Assembly (NCBI GenBank): GCA_001001705.1
Contig: LCOG01000012.1
Coordinates: 1 to 40,399 of the forward strand
Length of the DNA: 40,399 nt
Direction of reading: 5' to 3'
DNA from: Parcubacteria group bacterium GW2011_GWA2_47_26
GTDB lineage: Bacteria; Patescibacteriota; Patescibacteriia; GWA2-47-26
A program made the translations under genes and the position numbers. Positions 22,665-31,584 of the stretch are shown here, piece by piece. The first letter of the stretch is position 1, and the number at the start of each line of letters is the position of its first letter. The notes beneath the pieces were generated by a model. That model worked only from the letters and a program-made list of their open reading frames with translations. It had not been told where the DNA came from and made no database searches.

Positions 22665-25266
22665 CTACGGCGGCGTGTACCGCCCGCCGGTATTACCACC
22701 GTAAAGATAGCTACCTCCCCACACGATCATCTCTGACCCGGTCCAGACGGCGGTATGTTGCGCTCGTGCCGTGGGTGCGCCGCTTATTACAACGGTTTCC
22801 CAAACATCCACAAACGGATCATACCAACCGCCAGTGTTAAAATAGCTCGTCGTAGCTCGTCCTCCCCACACGATCATCTCTGACCCGGTCCAGACGGCGG
22901 TGTGATCCCGCCGACCAAGGGGCGCACCGCTCGTCGTGATCGGCAACCACCTGTCAGTCACGGGATCATATTGCCCTCCTGTGTTCAAAGACGCCTCTCC
23001 TCCCCACACAATCATCTCTGACCCGGTCCAGACGACGGTATGTTGCTCTCGTGCCGAAGGAGCTCCTGTGCTTGCCATTACTCTCCATGCATTTGTTACT
23101 GGATCATAACGAGCACCCGTGCCGCTAACACCCCAGCTACCACCGCACTCCACACCCCTACAGTACCCACCCCACACAATCATCTCCGTCCCAGTCCAGA
23201 CAGCAGTGTGGAAAGCGCGAGGGGACGGCGCCCCTGCGGAACTGATCGCGGACCACGTGTTTGTGCTCGGATTATATCTGCCGCCTGACGCCAAATATAC
23301 TTCTGTGCCAGGAGGTGGAAAATCATTTGTATATAAGCCTCCCCACACTATCATCTCTGTCCCGGTCCAGACGGCGGTGTGATTGGTGCGGCCCGTAGGC
23401 GCACCTGCTGTTGTTATTGTCGCCCAGGTATTAGTCGTAGGATTGTACCGATCACCAGGCTGGCTTGATTCCTCGGGAAAACAATAACTCCCGACACACC
23501 ACCAATATACGCCTCCCCACCCAATCATCTCTGAACCAGTCCAGATGGCAGTGTGCATGGCGCGCCCGAATCCACCGCCTATAGAAACCCATGAATCCGT
23601 AAGCGGATTGTATCTACCACCGTCTGCGGCTACCACTTCTCCACCCGGGTATCCAACCGCAACAGATCCGCCCCACACAATCATCTCCGTCCCAGTCCAG
23701 ACGGCAGTGTGGCGAAAACGTGCAGTCGGCGCAGAAATTGTGGTAACCGGTGCCCAGCAACCCGCAGGGATAAATACGCATGCTCCACTTGCGCACGAGT
23801 CCGTGGTGCAAGCGTTGCTGTCGTTGCACACGGTGTCGGTCTGGGTGTAATTGCAGATACCGGCGCTACAAGCGCCCACTGCCGAATAAGTCCGCAGAGT
23901 GGCGCTATCCAGACACATTGCCGCTGGTGGCGTAGTGCAAGCCATAGGCGTGCCCATGCACGAGCCACTTGCGCACCGGTCCGCCACCGTGCAGAGGTTG
24001 CCGTCGTTGCAGGCCAGAGTGTTCGGAGTGAACACACAACCCCGAGCCGGATCGCAAGAATCGTCCGTGCAGAGATTCGCCGGTCGCGGCGTAAGTGCGA
24101 CGCACCGTGCCGCTCACACACACCGCCAAAGGCGGAGTCGTGCAGGTTATCGGCGCAGTCATACACATTCCTGCAAGACAGGAGTCCGTGGTGCAGGCGT
24201 TGGAGTCGTTGCACGTCGTGTCGGTCAAAGTATATGAACACACGCCGCCCGCGCACATGCCCGTTTCTGCGTAAGTCCGCAGAGTCGCGTCATCCGCACA
24301 CACCGCCACTGGCGGGGTCGTGCAAGTTATCGGTGTGTACACACACACTCCACTCACGCACGAGTCCGCAGTGCAGGCGTTGGAGTCGTTGCAGGTCGTG
24401 TCCGTGACAGTGTAGTTGCACACGCCAGCAGAACAGGCGCCGGTCGCGGCGTAAGTCCGCAGAGTAGCGTCATCCACGCACACCGCCGAGGGCGGCGTGG
24501 CACAGGTCATAGGCGTGCCTGCGCACGATCCACCCGAGCAAGTGTCCGCCACCGTGCAGAGGTTGCCGTCGTTGCAGGCCAGAGTGTTCGGAGTGAACAC
24601 ACAACCCCGAGCCGGATCGCAAGAATCGTCCGTGCAGAGATTGCCGGTCGCGGCGTAAGTGCGCAGAGTAACGTCATCCAGACACGTTGCGGTTGGCGGC
24701 GTAGTGCAAGTCATGGGCGTGCCCATGCACGCGTTCCCAAGACAGGAATCCGCCACAGTGCAAGGGTTGCCGTCATCGCAAACATCATCTGTCGCAATAC
24801 AGCTATCCCAAACACAATTCAAACAGCGCTGAACTCCAGTTGAGCCGCAAGCTGGCGCGCAAGACTGGCTTGCCTCGCCTTCGCACTGCTCACTGGCATC
24901 GCGCACGTTATCTCCGCACCGCGCCAGAGCGCAATTCATACGACAGGCATCGGGTTCCGTGTTGGAATTACGCTGGCCTTGATCGCATTGTTCTCGCGAA
25001 TCTCTCACGCCGTCTCCACAAGAGGCAAGACGACAAGATGTCCTGCAGGCATCAGGCGCGCTGTTAGAATTGCGGCTACCGTCATCGCACTCTTCGCCAG
25101 GATCGCGCACACCATTGCCGCAAGAGGCCACGTATGTATCCGGCGTCTCTCTATCCGGTTCAACTAGATCCGGCGCACCCGCATCGGGCGGCGCCGCGCG
25201 ATCCCCTCCTCCGCAACCGAAGACACCGAAAAAAAACAGAACCGTGATTGAAATCAAAGAACGCAT
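22665..25266 (-). pseudogene. Giant Cys-rich lipoprotein with seven kelch-like repeats, split by a 1-base frameshift
   Basis: As sequenced it reads as two frames (25266-23905 and 24035-22665) that overlap in homologous repeat sequence. Comparing the repeat copy at 24626-24660 with 24070-24100 shows one extra base at about 24078 (GATTCGCC against GATTGCC). Removing it gives one protein of about 866 residues: signal peptide with lipobox FGVFGC; Cys-rich units of the type CGNGVRDPGEECDDG (like Myxococcus Cys-rich/DUF4215 repeats); about five units of the type CNDSNACTTDSCxxGxC alternating with TCTTPPxAxCxDDATLRTYAATG; then seven repeats HTAVWTGTEMIVWGG at the C-terminus, enough for one seven-bladed beta-propeller. 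It is probably surface-displayed and used for adhesion or binding (inference). Whether the frameshift is real is not decided. Confidence 0.8.
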
Positions 25267-25334
25267 GGCGTTCCTCCTTTTTTTCGCCTATCGTTAGTGT
25301 ACCAATACACTATGAAAGAGTCAACCCTTGCGCC

Positions 25335-27230
25335 CTACATCTCCTCTAACGGCTGAATCGTTAAAAGATGGAGACCGCGGCCTAAAATTTCGCGCGCCGA
25401 TCGCAAAAGCGCAAGACGAAAACCGCGCGTTGGCTCTTCGGATTGAAGAACCGGCACTGCCTCATAAAAATCCGAAAAAGTCTTGGCTAAACTGTAAAGA
25501 TATTGAGCAAGTTGTGATGGATCGCGCTGATCTGCTGCCTGCGCCACAATCTCGGAGAAGCGAGCAATGCTAAAAATGAGCCGCCATTCGCAATCGTTCG
25601 TAACTCCTCCTTCTCCCCCTCTTAACTTAAGATGGGGTTGGCCTGCCTGCGCAGGCAGGGGGGCGTTACTACCTTTCGCCTTTCGCAAAATACTTGCGAT
25701 CCGCGCATAAGTATAAAGCAAGTACGGCCCAGTATGTCCCGTAAAAGAAATTGAGGCCTTGGGATCAAAATGTACTAAACTTTTAGGCGAAACAGAAAGC
25801 AAATAATAGCGCACCGCGGCTTGGGCAATAATTTCCGCGCGTTCCCCTATCTCGGCCTCGGTCAAGTGTGCATGCCGCGCTTTAACTTCCTCATAAACCA
25901 ACTCATACATTTTATTAAGCAACGCATCTGCTTCCACCACCGTTCCCTCGCGCGTTTTCATTTTTCCTTCTGGCAAAAATACCAAACCATAGGACAGGTG
26001 TTCGCACTGATCCGCCCACTTATGCCCCAGCATTTTGTAAATCGCAAAAAGCTGTTTGAAATACAGATTCTGTTCTTGACCAACACACCAAATAGAATGC
26101 GCAAGCTTATATTTTTTTCCGCCAAAGGCGGATCCGCCTCGGGCGGAAAACTTTTCCGGCCCCAGAGCCAAATCCGCAGTGGCATAAATTGTAGTACCGT
26201 CCGCTCTTTGTAAAACCTTAGGAGGCAAGCCCAGTGCTTCTTCAAATTCAATAAGCACCGCGCCGCTTTTCTCTTTCTTAAAAATACCGCGCTTCAAACC
26301 CTCAACAACAACTTTTTTCCCTGCCTTCCAAAGTTTGCTCTCATAATAGAAAGCATCAAATTTCATGCCTAGTCTTTTAAGCGTCATGTTTATTCCCTCT
26401 AATGCCCAACCCGACATCTTTTTCCAAAGCTCCAAGGTTTCTTTATCGCCTGCTTCCCATTTGCGCACTAATTCTTCAGCCTGGGCTTGTAGAGTATGTC
26501 CTGACACCTCTCCTGTAGCGGCGGTCTTTAGACCGCCGCGCGGCGACCTCAAGGTCGCCGCTGCAATTTTTTGTTCTTCCCGTGCTTTGTGTTCAAACAA
26601 TACATACCAGCTCACCACAAACTCATCCCCTTTCATGCGCTCGCTCTCCGGAGTTTTCCCCGCGCCCCAAAGCTTATAAGCCAGCATGGATTTGGCAATG
26701 TGCAAGCCGCGATCATTAAAAAGACAAGTACGGATTAACTTCGCGCCCTGCGCTTCTAACATGCGCGCGACAGACTCGCCCAAAAATGCGTTGCGCAAAT
26801 GTCCAAGATGCAAAGGCTTATTATTATTAGGAGAAATCATCTCCATCATGACGCGTCCGCCTCGTAACCCCCTCTCACTCCCCCTTAACCTAAGGGGGAG
26901 AACTTTCTTTTTTCCTCCCCTTAATTTAAGAGGAGGTACGGGAGGAGTTACTACCTCCCTCACAATTTCCTCGCGTTTCAACCAAAAATTCACATACGGC
27001 CCGGCAATTTCAATCTTCTCCACTAAACCTTGCGGCTTTAATTTTTCCGCAATCTTCTGCGCCAATATAGCCGGCGCGATTCCCGCCTCTTTAGCCGCGC
27101 CAAAAAGCGGAAACGAAAAATCGCCCAACTTATAATCGGGCGGAAACACAATATCGGACAGTGCGATTTGTATACCAGCCGTTTTCAAAATTTTAACAAC
27201 ATCTTGCCTTGCTATATTCAAAACACTCAT
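25335..27230 (-). CDS. argS: Arginyl-tRNA synthetase
   Basis: A 631-residue class I synthetase. It has the N-terminal additional domain (FPPDYKLGDFSFPLFGAAKEAG), the HIGH motif as PNNNKPLHLGHLRNAFLG, the GVVFLPEGKMKTREG-like loop in place of KMSKS, and a DALR-type anticodon domain ending LLTIQPLEEM. The start is set at 27230 (MSVLNIARQD), where the family sequence begins. Members are usually about 550-590 residues. Four in-frame repeat insertions explain the excess: before the HIGH block (PPLKLRGG and PLRLRGSERG), after ATLRSPRGG, at SARGGSAFGGK, and LPAQAGQPHLKLRGGEGG before the anticodon domain. Charges tRNA(Arg). Confidence 0.96.
   Translation of the reverse strand: MSVLNIARQDVVKILKTAGIQIALSDIVFPPDYKLGDFSFPLFGAAKEAGIAPAILAQKIAEKLKPQGLVEKIEIAGPYVNFWLKREEIVREVVTPPVPPLKLRGGKKKVLPLRLRGSERGLRGGRVMMEMISPNNNKPLHLGHLRNAFLGESVARMLEAQGAKLIRTCLFNDRGLHIAKSMLAYKLWGAGKTPESERMKGDEFVVSWYVLFEHKAREEQKIAAATLRSPRGGLKTAATGEVSGHTLQAQAEELVRKWEAGDKETLELWKKMSGWALEGINMTLKRLGMKFDAFYYESKLWKAGKKVVVEGLKRGIFKKEKSGAVLIEFEEALGLPPKVLQRADGTTIYATADLALGPEKFSARGGSAFGGKKYKLAHSIWCVGQEQNLYFKQLFAIYKMLGHKWADQCEHLSYGLVFLPEGKMKTREGTVVEADALLNKMYELVYEEVKARHAHLTEAEIGERAEIIAQAAVRYYLLSVSPKSLVHFDPKASISFTGHTGPYLLYTYARIASILRKAKGSNAPLPAQAGQPHLKLRGGEGGVTNDCEWRLIFSIARFSEIVAQAADQRDPSQLAQYLYSLAKTFSDFYEAVPVLQSEEPTRGFRLALLRSAREILGRGLHLLTIQPLEEM
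25600..25668. repeat. Translated composite repeat in argS (near C-terminal domain)
   Basis: CTCCCCCTCTTAACTTAAGA followed by the palindrome CCTGCCTGCGCAGGCAGG. The same combination of elements occurs in valS at 29758-29861. Confidence 0.8.
26117..26149. repeat. Translated GC hairpin repeat in argS
   Basis: TTCCGCCAAAGGCGGATCC and its near-inverse CCGCCTCGGGCGGAA; encodes SARGGSAFGGK within the catalytic domain. Confidence 0.7.
26514..26565. repeat. Translated double-hairpin repeat in argS
   Basis: Bounded by TGTAGC and GCTGCA. It holds two adjacent hairpins, GCGGCGGTC/GACCGCCGC and GCGGCGACC/GGTCGCCGC. It belongs with 28995-29055 in valS and the core of 10883-10931. Confidence 0.8.
26864..26950. 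repeat. Two translated pyrimidine-rich repeats in tandem in argS
   Basis: CTCCCCCTTAACCTAAGGGGG and CCTCCCCTTAATTTAAGAGG, each an imperfect palindrome, then GGGAGGAGTTA. They encode the two LRGG/LRGS segments directly before the HIGH region. Confidence 0.85.
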
Positions 27231-27246
27231 AACCGCGAAATAATTT

Positions 27247-27282
27247 TTATCAGAAAAGTCGCGGCCGCGACTTTTCTGATAA
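27247..27282. repeat. 36-bp perfect palindrome between tyrS and argS
   Basis: Half-site TTATCAGAAAAGTCGCGG followed directly by its reverse complement. It occupies almost the whole gap and touches the tyrS stop codon. Same design (loopless, self-complementary centre) as the other two palindrome families but with a different sequence. Confidence 0.95.
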
Positions 27283-28479
27283 TTATAACGAGACGCGCAC
27301 AAAATGACGCTTTCCTTTTTGCACAAGCACGCCTTGTTTTGTTAAAGTAATCACTGCGCTTGAATCATCAACCACCTTCCCATCAACCTTAATGCCACCC
27401 TGCTCAACCACTCTCCTCGCCTCGCTTTTACTTACCGCAAACTTTGTTTGTACAAGCAAATCAACAATGCCTAATTTATGATTCCTAATTCTTAATTCCT
27501 GCACCTCCTCCGGCACTTCATGTCTCTGAAACGTCTGCACAAATGCCTCCTCCGCTTTTTGTGCCGCCGCCGCCCCGTGGTACATCTTAACAATCTCCCG
27601 CGCAAGCCGCGCCTTTACATCGCGCGGATTAATTCCGCCTTGGAGTTTTTTTTCAAACACATCAATTTCTTTAACTGGCATATCAGTAAGCAGACGGAAG
27701 TATTGAATTATGAGAGAATCCTGAAGCGACATGAGTTTTCCATACATTTCTGCTGGCGCTTCGGTAATACCAATATAATTTCCCAGCGACTTTGACATTT
27801 TTTGCGCACCGTCAAGCCCTATTAAAAGCGGACAGGTCATTACATCCTGCTCCGGCATACCAAGTTTTCGCTGAAGATCGCGGCCGGTAAGCATGTTGAA
27901 TTTTTGATCTGTGCCGCCAATTTCTACCGAGGCGCGAATCGCGACAGAATCATAAGCTTGGAGCATGGGATAATCTGTTTCATGCGCGAATATCTCCGCA
28001 GTTTTATCTTTCATGCGTTTTTCAAAATCATCCCGCTCAAGAATTCGTTTAAGAGAAAATTTTGCTCGATGCATAATAAGCTCACGCGCGTCCCATTTAT
28101 TAAACCATTCGGAGTTATAGTGTACTTCGCACTTTTTTATATCTAGCACCTTGCCCGCTTGGTTAAAGTAAGTTTGGGCATTTTTTTCAATTGTGGACGG
28201 ATCAAGTTGCGGCCGTGTCTTGGAGCGTCCGGAAGGATCACCGATCATGGCGGTGAAATCACCGATAATAAATACCACCGTGTGGCCGAGCTCTTGAAAT
28301 TCACGCAGTTTACGAAGAACTACTGTATGTCCCAAATGAATATCCAGCGCCGAAGGATCCATGCCGAGTTTCACCCGCAAGGGCGCACTCTTAAGAAGAT
28401 CGCGCTCGAGATGGTCGCGCACAATCACTTCCTCAACGCGCCGGCTTAAAAGCTCCAAAATTTTTTTCTTGTTAGCCAT
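27283..28479 (-). CDS. tyrS: Tyrosyl-tRNA synthetase
   Basis: A 398-residue class I synthetase: the HIGH-type motif is LDIHLGHTVVLRKLREFQ, GDFTAMIGDPSGRS follows, KMSKSLGNYIG is the second signature, and the C-terminal 70 residues form an S4 RNA-binding domain (GIVDLLVQTKFAVSKSEARRVVEQGGIKVDG). The length and HLGH/KMSKS pattern fit the TyrZ-like bacterial subgroup. Unlike its neighbours argS and valS it carries no repeat insertion. Charges tRNA(Tyr). Confidence 0.97.
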   Translation of the reverse strand: MANKKKILELLSRRVEEVIVRDHLERDLLKSAPLRVKLGMDPSALDIHLGHTVVLRKLREFQELGHTVVFIIGDFTAMIGDPSGRSKTRPQLDPSTIEKNAQTYFNQAGKVLDIKKCEVHYNSEWFNKWDARELIMHRAKFSLKRILERDDFEKRMKDKTAEIFAHETDYPMLQAYDSVAIRASVEIGGTDQKFNMLTGRDLQRKLGMPEQDVMTCPLLIGLDGAQKMSKSLGNYIGITEAPAEMYGKLMSLQDSLIIQYFRLLTDMPVKEIDVFEKKLQGGINPRDVKARLAREIVKMYHGAAAAQKAEEAFVQTFQRHEVPEEVQELRIRNHKLGIVDLLVQTKFAVSKSEARRVVEQGGIKVDGKVVDDSSAVITLTKQGVLVQKGKRHFVRVSL

Positions 28480-28485
28480 AGAGTT

Positions 28486-28572
28486 TTCCTCCCCTTACCC
28501 TAATGGGAGGTTGGAGGGGTTACGAAAAATTCGTAACTCCCCTGAATTCCCTCTTACCTTAAGAGGGGAGGA
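28486..28572. repeat. Pyrimidine-rich repeat between valS and tyrS
   Basis: Two units (CCTCCCCTTACCCTAATGGG and CCCTCTTACCTTAAGAGGGG) around TTACGAAAAATTCGTAA. An intergenic copy of the family that is translated in gatB, argS and valS. Confidence 0.85.
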
Positions 28573-28583
28573 TTTTCATTGTA

Positions 28584-31013
28584 TCATTTTGATGGCCACT
28601 GCTCAACAATCAACATTGATGCTTTGTCTTTGGGAAGACGCTGCCAAACCGCTTCAGTAACAAACGGCATAAAAGGATGGAGAAGCTTAAGGCAGGTGGT
28701 GAGGATCATATAGAGAACATGCTGTGCAGCCCTGCGATCTCCCACCCCTCCTCGCCTCCCCTCGGGCAGGGGAGGAAACGGCTCGCTTCCCCTCCTTTTT
28801 GAGGAGGGGTTAGGTGTGGTGAGCAACCGCGGCTTCATTTCCTCAATAATCATATCCGCAAAAGTATGCCAGAAATAATGATACAAAGTTTCGCCAGCAT
28901 GGTGAAATTCAAATTTATCTAAATGGCGGGTAACTTTTTTCGCGAGACCCTCTAATTCTTTAAGGGTTTTTTTGTCAGCCAGTGACAATTTAATTGTAGC
29001 CGCAGGCTTTAGCCTGCGTTCATTATGGTACGCCGGCTGAAGACCGGCGACTACAAAATCTTGGTTAAGGTTCAAAATCACAAACCGGCTTGCGTTCCAA
29101 ATCTTATTGGCAAAATTTCTATAACCGCGAATTTTTTCTTCAGAAATAATAATATCATTGCCGGCAGTATTACCGATTATGAGCGCCATACGCAACGCAT
29201 CGGCGCCATACATATCAATCACGCCCAATGGATCAATAACATTGCCCTTTGACTTAGACATCTTCTGCCGATCTTTGTCGCGCACCAAACCATGAAGATA
29301 AACATGCTTGAATGGCGCTTTACCCGTTGCATAAAGCCCAAGCATGATCATGCGCATTACCCAAAACGGCAAGATATCCCAACCGGTTTCCATCACACTC
29401 GTAGGATAAAATATTTTAAAATCATTAGTGGCTTGTAAGGTGGCAAACGGCCACTGTCCTGACGAAAACCAAGTATCAAAAACATCGGGCTCTTGTGTAA
29501 GTTCCGCACTCCCGCAATGTGGACACCTGTCTGGTGCTTCATCAATACTGACAACCACGCCATTCTGCATTCTGCATTCTGCATTCTGCATTTTTTCACA
29601 GTACCATGCCGGGATTCTAATGCCCCAGACAATTTGCCGCGAGATATTCCAATCGCGCAAATTCTTCATCCAGTGCATAAAGATTTTTTCAAATTTCTTG
29701 GTGACGAATTTTACTTCACCGGCCTTTACCGCCTCCACCGCCATATCGCGCAACGATAACCCCTCCTCACCTGCCTGCGCAGGCAAGCCTCCCCTTAAAC
29801 TAGGGGGAGGAACCTGACTGACGTTCCCCCTCTTAGGGTAAGAGGGGGTAGGGGGAGTTACGGATCTCGGCGCTTTAGTCATGGCCACATACCACTGCGG
29901 TAAAATTCGCGGTTCAACAATTGTTCCGCACTTGTAGCAGGTTGCTACCGAGTGAGTGTAGGCGGCGTCAATTTTTTCCATAAGCCCCTCTTTTTGCATG
30001 TCTTCTTCAATTACTTTGCGCGCCTCCGCTACTTTCAGGCCATGATATTTTTTCGCAGCCGGATTATCAGGCCAATACTTAATAAGATCCATACGGCCAT
30101 ATTGATCAATAACCGCTTTGGGTCCGGGTATTTCTTTCTCGTGTCTTTGCCATATTTCAAAGTCATTTGAGTCGTGTGCAGGAGTTACTTTTACCGCGCC
30201 GGTTCCGAACTCCGGATCAACCGCCATGTCGGCAATAACTTTGATTTTTGTTTTTCCAAGAAGGGTGGTAATTTCAATTTCTTTGCCGACAAGATGTTTG
30301 TAGCGCTTATCGTTTGGATGCACCGCAACGGCCGTGTCCCCGAACTTTGTTTCAAGGCGAACCGTGGCCAAAATGACCGGGCCATATTTTATATAATAAA
30401 GAGGATCCGGCTGTTCTTTGTGCTTAATTTCCAAATCAGAAAGAGTGGTTTGATGTTTGACGCACCAATTTACACTGCGCGTGCCGCGGTAAATCAACCC
30501 ATCGTCGTACAATTTTTTGAAAGTTTGATAAACGATTTTAATAATGCGCTCGTCCAGGGTGAAAATCTCCCGCGACCAATCGCATGAAGCTCCTAGCTTC
30601 CGAAGCTGATTCTCCATGATTTTTTTATTGGCCTGCGTAAAGTCCCAAATCTCCTGCCATAATTCCTCGCGAGGGATTTTGAAACGATTGCGCCCTTCTT
30701 TTTCCAGTTTTTTGTCGTACACTACTTGCGTCTCAAACCCCGCATGATCCGCTCCGGGAAGCCAAAGCGTACGCTCACCGCGCATACGATGGAAGCGCAC
30801 CATAATATCCTCCAGCGTCACAAAAACCGCATGGCCAATGTGCAAAGAGCCATTGGCATTAGGCGGAGGCATGATTATAGTAAAAGCCCTTGCGCCTTCT
30901 TGCGCATTGCTCTCTGGGCTAAAATAACCACCGGCCTCCCACTTCTTATAAATCTCATCCTCAACTTCTTTGGCGTTATATTGAGCCGCAAATATTTGTT
31001 CATTAGACAACAT
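28584..31013 (-). CDS. valS: Valyl-tRNA synthetase
   Basis: An 809-residue class I synthetase: PPPNANGSLHIGHA (HIGH), a CP1 editing domain with WCVKHQTTLSDLEIKHKE, WDILPFWVMRMIMLG, and KMSKSKGNVIDPLG. It is short for ValRS (usually about 870-950) because the C-terminal coiled-coil arm is absent, even though several translated repeats add length: SVTPPTPSYPKRG to LPAQAGEEGL, MQNAECRMQN, VAGLQPAYHNERRLKPAAT, and LLTTPNPSSKRRGSEPF to GRRGG. The insertion MQNAECRMQN falls beside the zinc-knuckle Cys residues (WYCEK and CPHCGS). Charges tRNA(Val). Confidence 0.96.
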   Translation of the reverse strand: MLSNEQIFAAQYNAKEVEDEIYKKWEAGGYFSPESNAQEGARAFTIIMPPPNANGSLHIGHAVFVTLEDIMVRFHRMRGERTLWLPGADHAGFETQVVYDKKLEKEGRNRFKIPREELWQEIWDFTQANKKIMENQLRKLGASCDWSREIFTLDERIIKIVYQTFKKLYDDGLIYRGTRSVNWCVKHQTTLSDLEIKHKEQPDPLYYIKYGPVILATVRLETKFGDTAVAVHPNDKRYKHLVGKEIEITTLLGKTKIKVIADMAVDPEFGTGAVKVTPAHDSNDFEIWQRHEKEIPGPKAVIDQYGRMDLIKYWPDNPAAKKYHGLKVAEARKVIEEDMQKEGLMEKIDAAYTHSVATCYKCGTIVEPRILPQWYVAMTKAPRSVTPPTPSYPKRGNVSQVPPPSLRGGLPAQAGEEGLSLRDMAVEAVKAGEVKFVTKKFEKIFMHWMKNLRDWNISRQIVWGIRIPAWYCEKMQNAECRMQNGVVVSIDEAPDRCPHCGSAELTQEPDVFDTWFSSGQWPFATLQATNDFKIFYPTSVMETGWDILPFWVMRMIMLGLYATGKAPFKHVYLHGLVRDKDRQKMSKSKGNVIDPLGVIDMYGADALRMALIIGNTAGNDIIISEEKIRGYRNFANKIWNASRFVILNLNQDFVVAGLQPAYHNERRLKPAATIKLSLADKKTLKELEGLAKKVTRHLDKFEFHHAGETLYHYFWHTFADMIIEEMKPRLLTTPNPSSKRRGSEPFPPLPEGRRGGVGDRRAAQHVLYMILTTCLKLLHPFMPFVTEAVWQRLPKDKASMLIVEQWPSK
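28741..28823. repeat. Translated pyrimidine-rich repeat in valS (anticodon domain)
   Basis: CCCCTCCTCGCCTCCCCTCG with inverse AGGGGAGG, then CCCCTCCTTTTTGAGGAGGGG and GTTAGGTGTGGT. It encodes the NPSSKRRGSEPF to EGRRGG segment. Confidence 0.8.
28995..29055. repeat. Translated double-hairpin repeat in valS
   Basis: Bounded by TGTAGCC and GACTACA, with hairpins CGCAGGC/GCCTGCG and CGCCGGC/GACCGGCG. Encodes VAGLQPAYHNERRLKPAAT. Same architecture as 26514-26565. Confidence 0.8.
29561..29591. repeat. Four tandem copies of CATTCTG in valS
   Basis: Four perfect 7-bp units followed by CAT and a T run. Seven is not a multiple of three, so any gain or loss of a unit would shift the frame. On the coding strand it encodes MQNAECRMQN within the zinc-binding part of ValRS. 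Confidence 0.9.
29758..29861. repeat. Translated composite repeat in valS (middle)
   Basis: CCTGCCTGCGCAGGCAAG followed by CTCCCCTTAAACTAGGGGGAG and CCCCCTCTTAGGGTAAGAGGG. Encodes the segment from SVTPPTPSYP to LPAQAGEEG. Confidence 0.85.
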
Positions 31014-31056
31014 AGTTTAATAGCATACGCCAAAACCTATCGCGCTTCAAGTATAT

Positions 31057-31090
31057 AAAAAAGACCCTGCCAACTGTTAAATTGACAAGG
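31057..31090 (-). terminator. Probable terminator after the 111-residue gene
   Basis: On the minus strand CCTtGTCAA pairs with TTGGCAGG (one bulge) around TTTAACAG, followed by GTC and a run of six T. About 35 bases past the stop at 31126. Confidence 0.55.
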
Positions 31091-31125
31091 CTCCAAAGTA
31101 CGAACCAGCTGGCCTTAACAGCTCG

Positions 31126-31461
31126 TTAGCATTGCACCGGCCTTAGCATGATTCCCGCCGGCCTTACGTGAGACGGCCACAAACTCACGGAAAACTCCCG
31201 CATCTCTTGATCCTTACCTCCGCGGCCAACGTCTATTCTCAAAACATGTTGCTCCAACGCACTGCACCAAAGTTCTTGCATCGCCGCCGCCATAGTAAAC
31301 GGCAAACTCATAGTTGGACTCAAAGATCCGTCCTCATGCTGATGTATGACTGCCCCGTCCGAGCGGAAAAAGATCCCCTGCACCTTCCATGCCAAGGCGT
31401 TCCTTAGAATGGTCTTAAGAAGGACACGAACTACGATCGATCCCACACGTTCAACGGCCAT
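31126..31461 (-). CDS. Hypothetical 111-residue protein
   Basis: The start at 31461 (MAVERVGSIVVRVLLKTILR) is chosen for the GAGGGTAAAC ribosome site before it. It has an amphipathic N-terminal helix, a central beta-like stretch with HQHEDGSLSPTMSLPF, and a Cys at the very end. No family is recognised, and there is no signal peptide or membrane segment. It looks more like a real gene than chance because it has a ribosome site, a divergent promoter and a terminator, and because its base use is even. It is GC-richer than the DHH gene next to it. Confidence 0.6.
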   Translation of the reverse strand: MAVERVGSIVVRVLLKTILRNALAWKVQGIFFRSDGAVIHQHEDGSLSPTMSLPFTMAAAMQELWCSALEQHVLRIDVGRGGKDQEMREFSVSLWPSHVRPAGIMLRPVQC

Positions 31462-31487
31462 GTTTACCCTCGCTGGTGGATACCTCC

Positions 31488-31515
31488 ACAATACCATAAT
31501 TTTGTGATAAGTCAA
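31488..31515 (-). promoter_or_regulatory. Candidate promoter of the 111-residue gene
   Basis: On the minus strand TTGACT (31515-31510) and TATTGT (31493-31488), 16 bases apart. Confidence 0.4.
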
Positions 31516-31534
31516 TGTCCTGCACATAAAGGTG

Positions 31535-31563
31535 TTGACACTCCCCACCCCGTCGAGTATAGT
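31535..31563 (+). promoter_or_regulatory. Promoter of the DHH phosphoesterase gene
   Basis: A near-consensus pair TTGACA (31535-31540) and TATAGT (31558-31563) with exactly 17 bases between, 21 bases before the ATG at 31585, so the leader would be very short. Confidence 0.7.
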
Positions 31564-31584
31564 AGGTGGATTCTACAACATAGT

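Noticed and set aside
9331-29861. Interspersed repeats as insertion sequences or a CRISPR array
   Set aside because: No transposase, no regular spacing and no unique spacers; the units are short palindromes or pyrimidine-rich elements.
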